A stretch of 5,363 bases of DNA from Gammaproteobacteria bacterium (GTDB lineage Bacteria > Pseudomonadota > Gammaproteobacteria > UBA6429 > Thiohalophilaceae). The position numbers and the translations under genes were made by a program. The notes under the pieces were generated by a model. The model searched no databases. It was not told the DNA's origin and worked only from the letters and a program-made list of their open reading frames with translations. Below are positions 1 to 5,363 of this stretch, piece by piece. How positions within the stretch are numbered: position 1 is the stretch's first letter; every line of letters starts with the position of its first letter. The stretch is taken from contig JAOUOK010000166.1 of assembly GCA_029880425.1 (NCBI GenBank), positions 1 through 5,363 on the forward strand, in the 5' to 3' direction.

Positions 1-735
1 TGAAAGTATTTTCATGGCTACGGCAGTGGTGTTGTCACTTTTTGGATAGCTTGATTGTTCAGCACGGGTTGCGAGCATGCTAAGTGCGTCTTTAATATTA
101 GTATCAACCAGGTTGGAACCAATTTGTGCATCATCAAGCGGTTCCCAGAATCCGTCACTACAAAGTAACAAGGTATCACCGACCTGCAAGTCAATGCCTT
201 TACTCACCGCAACATTAGGTTCGTTTTCCATTAGTCCAATACACTGGGTAACGTAATTTCGCATCGGGTGGCTATCACGTTTTTCAATACTGATTTCACC
301 CTTTTGATAAAGGTGCTCGACAAAGGAGTCGTCCTGGGTACGGTAAATAGGCAGACCGTCACGGAAAAAATAAAAGCGGCTGTCACCGACATGAGCCCAC
401 CAGGCTTTTTTATTCTGGATTAAACATAAAACAGCGGTAGAACCGGGTTCAACCGGGGGAGTTTGTTTTTTGCCCATCGCCCGAACCGCGTAATGGGCTT
501 TTATGATGAGCTGTTTGAGTAATTTTTCTGGTTCTTCTACCGGCATGATTTCATGCCGAAGTTCGTGTTGCACTGAACGTACTAGTGTTTCAGCTGCCAG
601 TTCACCACCGGGCTTACCACCCAGGCCATCACCTAAAATTAAAACAACACCACCATGGCTTTCTGCAACACCCAATCGGTCCTGGTTATTTTTTCGGTTG
701 CCCAGCAGGCTGACGCGGCCTATTTCATATTGCAT
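1..735 (-). CDS. PP2C-family Ser/Thr protein phosphatase (3' end outside window)
   Basis: Metal-dependent (PPM/PP2C) phosphatase that removes phosphate from Ser/Thr residues, cytosolic; the likely counterpart of the kinase encoded just upstream. The 245 codons from ATG at 735 read without a stop to the left edge, so the C-terminus is missing, though the catalytic fold is nearly complete. Visible motifs in family order: NQDR (17-20), metal-binding DGLGG (36-40), GST (98-100), HVGDSR (115-120), HPMRNYVTQCIG (156-167), CSDGFWE (192-198) and SDNTTAVA (233-240). The metal-ligand aspartates D19, D36, D194 and D234 are all present, so it should be active. No signal peptide or membrane segment is seen. 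The gene follows the kinase stop by 17 bases. Its own ribosome site is weak (AAGA-like), suggesting translation coupled to the kinase. It resembles the short single-domain Stp1/PppA-type bacterial phosphatases; the family call is secure, the substrate unknown. Confidence 0.93.
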   Translation of the reverse strand, partial: MQYEIGRVSLLGNRKNNQDRLGVAESHGGVVLILGDGLGGKPGGELAAETLVRSVQHELRHEIMPVEEPEKLLKQLIIKAHYAVRAMGKKQTPPVEPGSTAVLCLIQNKKAWWAHVGDSRFYFFRDGLPIYRTQDDSFVEHLYQKGEISIEKRDSHPMRNYVTQCIGLMENEPNVAVSKGIDLQVGDTLLLCSDGFWEPLDDAQIGSNLVDTNIKDALSMLATRAEQSSYPKSDNTTAVAMKILS

Positions 736-752
736 GTTTCTTAAACTCAGCT

Positions 753-1658
753 TTATTGTTTTTTTGCGACACCATTGTGTGTCAGTGATTTAATTTCTTT
801 TAACTTATCCAGCAGTGGAGCAACTTTTTGTGGACGGATCATCGGATCGACTTCCATTGCCCAGTCTATTGCTTCAAGTAATTTGGGAGAGTATTTTTTC
901 CTGAAGGCATTGATTGCGGGTCGCATGGTGTCTTTTTCGCGGCGCTTAGTTGAAGATGGGGGGGGGATTCCTTCGATACACGCGCGCATAGTGGCACCGA
1001 TGGCATAAATATCTGTCCAGGGCCCGACATAACCACCGGGATCGAGCTGCTCAATGGGAGAAAACCCCGGGGTGATTACCTGGTTGGGCTGAAACTGGCG
1101 TGAATGCATCATTTCATGTACAGCACCAAAATCAAGTAATAGCGGGTGTGCGCCACTGCATAAATGAATATTGCCTGGTTTAATATCAAGGTGCAGTAAT
1201 CCGCTGCTGTGAATGAGTTCGAGACCTTCTAATAAAGGTATAAATACAGCACCCAGTAGGGCTTCACTCAGGTTACCCTTATGCTTTTTGATATAGCCCT
1301 GCAGGTTTACTCCTTCTTCATAGTCCATCACCATGTAGACCGTGCCGTTGGCGCGGAAGAAGTTGATTACATTTACGATATTGGGGTGCTTGAGATTAAT
1401 CAGGGTACCGGCTTCCTGGAAAAACAGGCGGCGGCCATGAGCGAAACGTTCAATATTGCTATCAGTAGTCGGTTTTACTTCATTATTTTCGCCGCGACTG
1501 GCCAGTTTGCTCGGCATGTATTCTTTTATAACAACTTTTTTATTGTCTTTGTCATGGGCCAAATAAACAATGCTAAAGCCGCCACCGCCGAGGATACTGT
1601 CAATTATATAGTTATCCAGCTGTACGCCTTTTTGCAGGGAATTGTTTGATTTGCTCAT
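753..1658 (-). CDS. Soluble bacterial Ser/Thr protein kinase (Hanks/eukaryotic-like type)
   Basis: A 301-residue protein that is essentially one kinase domain and transfers phosphate from ATP to Ser/Thr. Seen in order: glycine loop GGGGFSIVY (24-32), VIKEY with ATP-binding K45, candidate helix-C glutamate E82, HPNIV (91-95), catalytic loop HLDIKPGN (156-163) with D158, K160 and N163, DFG (176-178), GFSPIEQ (198-204) where animal kinases have APE, and TDIYAIGAT (215-223). All core catalytic residues are present. The catalytic loop is HLD rather than HRD, so it is a non-RD kinase and may not depend on activation-loop phosphorylation. No membrane segment, PASTA or FHA domain is seen, so it is probably cytosolic and sensor-free. 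It is first in a two-gene unit with the PP2C phosphatase. ATG at 1658 is used because it precedes the domain by a normal distance and no better in-frame start lies upstream; there is no clear Shine-Dalgarno. Residues 231-234 are encoded across a C9 tract. Confidence 0.93.
   Translation of the reverse strand: MSKSNNSLQKGVQLDNYIIDSILGGGGFSIVYLAHDKDNKKVVIKEYMPSKLASRGENNEVKPTTDSNIERFAHGRRLFFQEAGTLINLKHPNIVNVINFFRANGTVYMVMDYEEGVNLQGYIKKHKGNLSEALLGAVFIPLLEGLELIHSSGLLHLDIKPGNIHLCSGAHPLLLDFGAVHEMMHSRQFQPNQVITPGFSPIEQLDPGGYVGPWTDIYAIGATMRACIEGIPPPSSTKRREKDTMRPAINAFRKKYSPKLLEAIDWAMEVDPMIRPQKVAPLLDKLKEIKSLTHNGVAKKQ
958..966 (-). repeat. C9 mononucleotide tract inside the kinase gene
   Basis: Nine consecutive G on the plus strand, which are nine C in the kinase coding strand. 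They end the codon for I231 and encode P232, P233 and most of P234 in the segment EGIPPPSS. Gain or loss of one base would change the reading frame and replace the last ~70 residues of the kinase. A GxPP segment at this point is common in bacterial kinases of this type, so the prolines may be under protein constraint while the codon choice creates the tract. Confidence 0.9.
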
Positions 1659-1665
1659 AAAATTG

Positions 1666-1671
1666 ATTATA
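1666..1671 (-). promoter_or_regulatory. Candidate -10 box for the kinase/phosphatase unit
   Basis: A perfect TATAAT on the minus strand, ending seven bases before the kinase ATG. With normal spacing, transcription would start at about 1658-1659, at or one base before the ATG, giving a leaderless message. The position 17 bases upstream (AGCCTC) is a poor -35 match, and the spacer is very A-rich. In AT-rich DNA a TATAAT can occur by chance, so confidence is modest. Confidence 0.4.
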
Positions 1672-1731
1672 ACTTTTATTTTTTTGTTGAGGCTATAAAT
1701 TTTAGAGTAGCATAGCAGACAAGTTAATACT

Positions 1732-1752
1732 CATTCATTACAAATTTGAATG
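1732..1752. promoter_or_regulatory. Inverted repeat in the divergent promoter region
   Basis: Perfect 6-base arms CATTCA and TGAATG separated by nine bases, lying where the -35 of the candidate yicC promoter would fall. The layout would suit a dimeric regulator or a small hairpin, but the arms are short and the region is AT-rich. No known operator is recognised. Confidence 0.25.
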
Positions 1753-1763
1753 CATATATGGCT

Positions 1764-1769
1764 TATAAT
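1764..1769 (+). promoter_or_regulatory. yicC: Candidate sigma-70 -10 box upstream of yicC
   Basis: A perfect TATAAT 52 bases before the yicC ATG. Predicted start of transcription is about 1776, giving a leader of about 46 bases. The -35 is poor: ACAAAT at 18 bases spacing, or TTACAA (1738-1743) at 20 bases. It is the best candidate promoter for the yicC-gmk-rpoZ-spoT direction in the 163-base divergent gap. That gap holds no other recognisable feature apart from the inverted repeat and the opposing -10 box. Confidence 0.5.
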
Positions 1770-1821
1770 AGAAATAGATTAATTAAGAAAAACATAATAT
1801 CTCCACATTGAGAGGATAAAT

Positions 1822-2688
1822 ATGGCACGAAGCATGACTGCATTTGCCAGGCAAGAACTGGTAAAAGAATGGGGCACGATGACATTAGAATTACGTTCTG
1901 TGAATCATCGCTACCTCGATGTATCAATGCGTATGCCTGAAGAGCTTCGAAATCTTGAGCATAAAATCAGGGAAAAAATTTCCTCGAGATTGGCGCGAGG
2001 TAAGGTTGATGTTGGATTAAAGTTTAATCGAACTGAAACGGTCGCAGGTGAAATTGAAATTAATAAAGAGTTAGTCAAGCAGATTGCTCATGCCAGTCGT
2101 GAGATCGATCATATTCTTTATAATGCTGATTCCGTTTCCTCTCTGGATATTTTACGCTGGCCAGGCGTGATCAAAACACCCGCGCTTGATACTGAAGAAT
2201 TACATAATGCCTTGTTTGAGTTACTGGATATAACATTAGCTGACATGCTTGAGTGTCGTGAGCGTGAAGGAGAAAAACTATCTAAACTAATTGAGGAGCG
2301 CTGCCAGTCGATATCAGGTGTTATTGTTAATGTTCAAAAACGCCTTCCAGAAATTATGCAGTTATGGCGTGAAAAATTATTAACAAGAATTAAAGAAGCC
2401 GGTGTCGAAGTTGATGAAAACAGGATTGAACAGGAGCTGGTTATGCTGGCACAAAAAACCGATGTGGATGAAGAGCTGGATCGGTTAACCACGCATATTA
2501 GCGAGGTTGAAAGGGTGCTTAAAGATAATAAACCTATCGGTCGCAGGCTGGATTTTTTAATGCAGGAATTAAACCGTGAAGCGAATACCCTTGGTTCAAA
2601 ATCAATTGATACCGAAACCACTAAAGCTTCGGTCGACTTAAAAGTATTCATTGAACAAATGCGTGAGCAAATTCAGAATATTGAATAA
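1822..2688 (+). CDS. yicC: YicC family endoribonuclease-like protein
   Basis: A 288-residue protein, matching the usual length of about 290. Two family regions are visible: the N-terminal YicC domain beginning SMTAFAR (4-10) with LRSVNHRYLD (24-33), and the C-terminal DUF1732 region with GRRLDFLMQELNREANTLGS (240-259) followed by KSIDTE and a terminal helix. The middle is charged and helical. Family knowledge: E. coli YicC has been reported to affect RyhB small RNA decay, and Bacillus YloC to act as an endoribonuclease, so a cytosolic RNA-processing role is likely. The start is supported by GAGAGGA (1810-1816) about five bases before ATG. It is the first plus-strand gene after the divergent region and precedes gmk, as in many proteobacteria, but here one extra gene intervenes. 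Confidence 0.95.
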   Translation: MARSMTAFARQELVKEWGTMTLELRSVNHRYLDVSMRMPEELRNLEHKIREKISSRLARGKVDVGLKFNRTETVAGEIEINKELVKQIAHASREIDHILYNADSVSSLDILRWPGVIKTPALDTEELHNALFELLDITLADMLECREREGEKLSKLIEERCQSISGVIVNVQKRLPEIMQLWREKLLTRIKEAGVEVDENRIEQELVMLAQKTDVDEELDRLTTHISEVERVLKDNKPIGRRLDFLMQELNREANTLGSKSIDTETTKASVDLKVFIEQMREQIQNIE

Positions 2689-2693
2689 GTTGT

Positions 2694-2707
2694 AGTTTAT
2701 CTAAACT
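2694..2707. repeat. Short palindrome between yicC and the next gene
   Basis: AGTTTA-TC-TAAACT, perfect 6-base arms around two bases, starting six bases after the yicC stop. As RNA it would form about five A/U-rich pairs with a 4-base loop, too weak for a terminator, and no T tract follows. It could be a protein-binding site or chance. Confidence 0.3.
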
Positions 2708-2730
2708 TGAATGGATGCAGGAGATACTAG

Positions 2731-3384
2731 ATGGTTAGTCTCGGATTAATCCCGGTTATTTTGATTGTTCAGTTGATAGTAACAATGTTCATTATAATTG
2801 CTATCCTGTTATTTTTGTTAAAGGCTAAAAATAAAGAGATTCTTGCAGTTAAAAATGTTTCCGGGACAGGAAGTGAATATTCGGCGATTGCTTCGGTAGA
2901 ATATTATTTTAATTTTGAGATTAAACTTATAGAAAGCCGACTAAATTTACAATTTACAGATGAAGATTTAAAAAAAGAAGAATTTGGTGAAGCAGACTGG
3001 CTGACCTTGAGAAAAGGTTTGCTTGAGATAGAAAAAGAATTATTAACGGCTGATTCTAATTTAGAAAATTACTGGGTTGATGTTGCTGAAAAGTTCAAGA
3101 AAATATTAAGTGATTGTCACCTGGTAAAACGAATCCTGGTAAAAGATATTCAGGATGATGATGAAGATGAGCAAAAAGAAATGAAACAGCTTTTAAAGTC
3201 ACAATATAATGACTTTGACAGTTTGTTTTTAGAGCTTGAAGGAAAAAAGTCGGAAGTTGAAGTCGGGCAATTAAAGGAAAAACTTTCCTCTATTATCCGT
3301 AATCACACTGAACTGTCTCATTGCATATATATGCTTGAAGAAGAAAATCTATTTTTACGTAATCATGTTAAAGGACTACTTTAG
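2731..3384 (+). CDS. Unrecognised single-pass membrane-anchored protein with helical/coiled-coil C-terminus
   Basis: A 217-residue protein I do not recognise. Residues 6-30 are an unbroken hydrophobic stretch (I, L, V, F) followed by KAKNK, which suggests one N-terminal membrane anchor with the rest in the cytoplasm by the positive-inside rule. Residues 50-130 are charged and mostly helical, with W90 and W115. DDDEDE (142-147) is a short acidic run. About 145-215 is rich in E, K and L with heptad-like spacing and fits a coiled coil. No catalytic motif is seen. The start is well supported: AGGAGA (2719-2724) six bases before ATG. It sits 42 bases after yicC and 31 bases before gmk, same strand, so is probably co-transcribed. 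Base composition is low: 17 of 60 G+C at 2941-3000 and 18 of 60 at 3061-3120, against 31 of 60 at 4921-4980 in spoT. This could mean relaxed constraint or later acquisition. Confidence 0.85.
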   Translation: MVSLGLIPVILIVQLIVTMFIIIAILLFLLKAKNKEILAVKNVSGTGSEYSAIASVEYYFNFEIKLIESRLNLQFTDEDLKKEEFGEADWLTLRKGLLEIEKELLTADSNLENYWVDVAEKFKKILSDCHLVKRILVKDIQDDDEDEQKEMKQLLKSQYNDFDSLFLELEGKKSEVEVGQLKEKLSSIIRNHTELSHCIYMLEEENLFLRNHVKGLL

Positions 3385-3406
3385 ATATAGTAGTAATATT
3401 TTATAA

Positions 3407-4036
<630 letters not shown>

Positions 4037-4047
4037 ACAGCATCTGA

Positions 4048-4071
4048 TCGGTATACTTGCCGACCTTTTTT
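4048..4071 (+). terminator. Hairpin plus T6 tract after gmk, candidate intrinsic terminator/attenuator
   Basis: Arms TCGGTA (4048-4053) and TGCCGA (4058-4063) pair over six positions, one of them a T-G wobble, with a 4-base loop TACT. CC and then six T (4066-4071) follow. The layout is that of a Rho-independent terminator, but the stem is short, so partial termination is more likely than a full stop. It begins 12 bases after the gmk stop. Confidence 0.45.
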
Positions 4072-4077
4072 GATTTT

Positions 4078-4100
4078 ATCCCCCATTTCTGGGATGTTTT
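4078..4100 (+). terminator. Second hairpin plus T5 tract before rpoZ, weak terminator-like element
   Basis: Arms ATCCC (4078-4082) and GGGAT (4091-4095) pair over five positions around an 8-base loop, followed by G and five T (4096-4100). The rpoZ ribosome site GGAG (4102-4105) comes directly after. The loop is large and the stem short, so this is weaker than the hairpin before it. It could instead affect access to the rpoZ ribosome site. Confidence 0.3.
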
Positions 4101-4114
4101 TGGAGATTTGCCTG

Positions 4115-4483
4115 ATGGCTCGAGTAACAGTTGAAGATTGTCTGGAAAATGTTGATAACCGTTTTGCACTGGTGAAGTTAGCCGCGAGACGTGCACGCCA
4201 GATTGCAATGGGTAAAGAACCGCTGGTTGAAATTGAAAATGATAAGCCAACTGTTATCGCCTTACGTGAAATCGCTGATGGCCTGATCGATGAACAAATT
4301 CTTGATGAAGCGGAAGCTGCCGAAAAGCAGGAATTTACTGAAGTTGAGTCACAAGAGGGTGCAGAAGAGTCAGCTGAAATGAAAGAATCTGATACACTTG
4401 ATATGGCAGCAGCAATTAAAGCTGCATTAAGTGGAGACGCAGGCAGCAGTGACTCAGATATCACAGGAAACAGCGCGGAATAA
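4115..4483 (+). CDS. rpoZ: DNA-directed RNA polymerase omega subunit, with extended acidic tail
   Basis: The small RNA polymerase subunit that helps assemble beta-prime. The core matches closely: [20 protein letters not shown] (1-20), [17 protein letters not shown] (21-37), [18 protein letters not shown] (41-58). In E. coli the first residues A2-R3-V4 and the arginine of VIALRE contribute to (p)ppGpp site 1; here MARV and R51 are conserved, so site 1 is probably intact. The ATG at 4115 is chosen over an in-frame TTG at 4070 because the family starts MARVTV and GGAG (4102-4105) lies nine bases before it. The protein has 122 residues against 91 in E. coli. The extra length is a tail from about residue 65 rich in E, A, S and D, with few basic residues, probably disordered. 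It lies directly upstream of spoT, as in E. coli. Confidence 0.96.
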   Translation: MARVTVEDCLENVDNRFALVKLAARRARQIAMGKEPLVEIENDKPTVIALREIADGLIDEQILDEAEAAEKQEFTEVESQEGAEESAEMKESDTLDMAAAIKAALSGDAGSSDSDITGNSAE

Positions 4484-4559
4484 AAACTACCCTGACAAAG
4501 GGAGTGCCTCGTCATACCAAAAAGATCCAACCGCCTTTCGTATAAGCCACCTGTGCGAA
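4484..4559 (+). promoter_or_regulatory. rpoZ-spoT junction with orphan Shine-Dalgarno-like site
   Basis: AAAGGGAG (4497-4504) looks like a ribosome site, but no ATG, GTG or TTG in the spoT frame lies at working distance. A GTG at 4504 directly abuts it, in a different frame, and stops at 4543. CCCT (4490-4493) can pair with AGGG (4499-4502) around a 5-base loop and would partly mask the site. The spoT frame itself is open through this stretch, and the residues it encodes near the end resemble the usual SpoT N-terminus. Confidence 0.4.
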
Positions 4560-5363
4560 ATGCTCGAGACCTATCTCGAGATGGAACAAGTGGCGGAAGT
4601 CTACCAGGCATACCTTTTTGGTGCCGAAGCGCACGATGGGCAACGTCGTGCCACCGGTGAAGCCTATATTTACCATCCCCTGGCTGTAGCCCGTATCCTT
4701 GCAGAAATGCATATGGATCAGAAAAGTATTATTTCTGCCATATTGCATGATGTTATTGAAGACACCCCGTTTGTAAAAGACCAGGTTGAGAGTCGCTTTG
4801 GAGCAGAAGTGGCCGAGCTGGTTGATGGCGTCAGCAAACTGACTCACATTGAATTTGCCACCAAGGCTGAAGCACAGGCGGAAAATTTCCGCAAAATGAT
4901 GCTGGCGATGGTAAAAGATATCCGGGTTATCCTGATCAAGCTTGCTGACCGCCTGCATAACATGCGCACATTAGGTGTGATGCGCCCGGATAAAAAACGC
5001 CGTATCGCACGGGAAACGTTAGAAATTTATGCGCCGATAGCAAACCGCCTGGGAATGAACCGGATCCGTCTTGAGCTGGAAGACCTGGGTTTTCTCGCTA
5101 TGTATCCCAATCGTTATCGCGTCCTCGATGAAAATGTAAAAAAGGCACGAGGTAATCGCAACGAGATTATTGGCAAGCTGGAAGATTCGATTTTAGAACG
5201 GATGCGCCAGGAAGCGTTGATTGGCCGGGTTATAGGTCGTGAAAAACACCTGTTTAGTATTTATAAAAAAATGAAAATTAAACAGCTTTCATTTAGTGAA
5301 GTTATGGATGTTTATGCACTGCGGATCATCGTTAACTCGGTTGATATGTGTTACCGCGTTCTA
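4560..5363 (+). CDS. spoT: Bifunctional (p)ppGpp synthetase/hydrolase SpoT (3' end outside window)
   Basis: Controls the alarmone (p)ppGpp by hydrolysing it to GDP/GTP plus pyrophosphate and by weaker synthesis; cytosolic. The window holds 268 codons of a family of about 700, open to the right edge. The HD hydrolase domain is intact: H39 (YIYHP), HDVIEDT (63-69), VDGVSKLT (88-95), AEAQAENFRKM (103-113), IKLADRLHNMRTL (126-138). PDKKRRIARETLEIYAPIANRLG (143-165) links to the start of the synthetase domain, with GREKHLFSIYKKM (226-238) and DVYALRIIV (250-258). The TGS and ACT regions lie outside. Intact HD residues favour SpoT over the hydrolase-dead RelA, as does the position after rpoZ. The start is uncertain: 4560 is the first in-frame ATG but lacks a good ribosome site, and E. 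coli SpoT, from memory, has about nine more residues before the shared TYL. The frame upstream encodes FRISHLCE, which resembles those residues, yet has no normal start codon. Confidence 0.95.
   Translation, partial: MLETYLEMEQVAEVYQAYLFGAEAHDGQRRATGEAYIYHPLAVARILAEMHMDQKSIISAILHDVIEDTPFVKDQVESRFGAEVAELVDGVSKLTHIEFATKAEAQAENFRKMMLAMVKDIRVILIKLADRLHNMRTLGVMRPDKKRRIARETLEIYAPIANRLGMNRIRLELEDLGFLAMYPNRYRVLDENVKKARGNRNEIIGKLEDSILERMRQEALIGRVIGREKHLFSIYKKMKIKQLSFSEVMDVYALRIIVNSVDMCYRVL
4563..4580 (+). other. Perfect 7-bp hairpin at the spoT 5' end
   Basis: CTCGAGA (4563-4569) and TCTCGAG (4574-4580) pair perfectly over seven positions with loop CCTA. It begins right after the ATG at 4560. As mRNA structure it would lie within the ribosome footprint of that start and could slow initiation there. 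It also encodes LETYLE, part of the conserved N-terminus, so it may be coincidental. Confidence 0.5.

Noticed and set aside
503..793. A 96-codon plus-strand open frame opposite the phosphatase start and kinase end
   Set aside because: It is antisense to conserved PP2C motifs, and its Ser/Pro-rich content reflects the opposite strand.
1281..1649. A 122-codon plus-strand open frame opposite the kinase N-terminal half
   Set aside because: It is wholly antisense to the glycine loop and ATP-binding region of a well-supported kinase and has no recognisable domain.
3386..3391. TATAGT just after the unknown gene as a gmk promoter -10
   Set aside because: No acceptable -35 at 16-18 bases spacing; AT-rich sequence makes single hexamer matches common.
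4052..4057. TATACT as a -10 box for an internal rpoZ-spoT promoter
   Set aside because: It matches five of six positions, but the -35 at 17 bases (TGGATT) is poor and the box lies inside the candidate terminator hairpin.
4070..4114. TTG at 4070 as an earlier omega start
   Set aside because: It would add 15 residues absent from the family and would run through the second hairpin; MARVTV at 4115 with GGAG upstream is the family start.
4504..4545. A GTG-initiated 13-codon open frame in the rpoZ-spoT gap, as a leader peptide
   Set aside because: The ribosome-like site abuts the GTG with no spacing, and there is no attenuator-type codon run. It is discussed only as a possible remnant of the spoT start.

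Overview
The window looks like chromosomal DNA of a gammaproteobacterium of moderate to low G+C. The main evidence is the order gmk-rpoZ-spoT with yicC just upstream, and protein sequences (omega starting MARVTV, SpoT with HDVIEDT and GREKHLFSIYKKM) that read as gammaproteobacterial. I cannot name a genus. I see no mobile element, tRNA, rRNA or CRISPR array.

Layout. Left part, minus strand (1658 down to 1): a cytosolic Ser/Thr protein kinase followed after 17 bases by a PP2C-type protein phosphatase that runs off the left edge. The two form a kinase/phosphatase pair, probably one transcript. Positions 1659-1821 are a 163-base AT-rich divergent promoter region. Right part, plus strand: yicC (RNase-like YicC family), an unrecognised 217-residue protein with one N-terminal membrane segment, gmk (guanylate kinase), rpoZ (RNA polymerase omega) and the N-terminal 268 residues of spoT (bifunctional (p)ppGpp synthetase/hydrolase), which runs off the right edge.

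How the genes fit together. Gmk makes GDP from GMP, SpoT makes and degrades (p)ppGpp, and omega forms part of a (p)ppGpp-binding site on RNA polymerase in E. coli, so the right half is a guanine-nucleotide/stringent-response cluster. YicC belongs to RNA turnover. The divergent kinase/phosphatase pair may be a reversible phosphorylation switch; any link to the stringent-response genes is inference from position only.

Points worth a second look: a nine-base C tract inside the kinase gene; a perfect -10 box so close to the kinase ATG that the transcript may be leaderless; the AT-rich unknown gene inserted between yicC and gmk; two hairpin-plus-T-tract structures between gmk and rpoZ; an acidic C-terminal extension on omega; and an odd spoT start, where family-like residues are encoded upstream of the first ATG without an in-frame start codon and a perfect 7-bp hairpin sits right behind that ATG. 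No wholly new defence or mobile system is visible.
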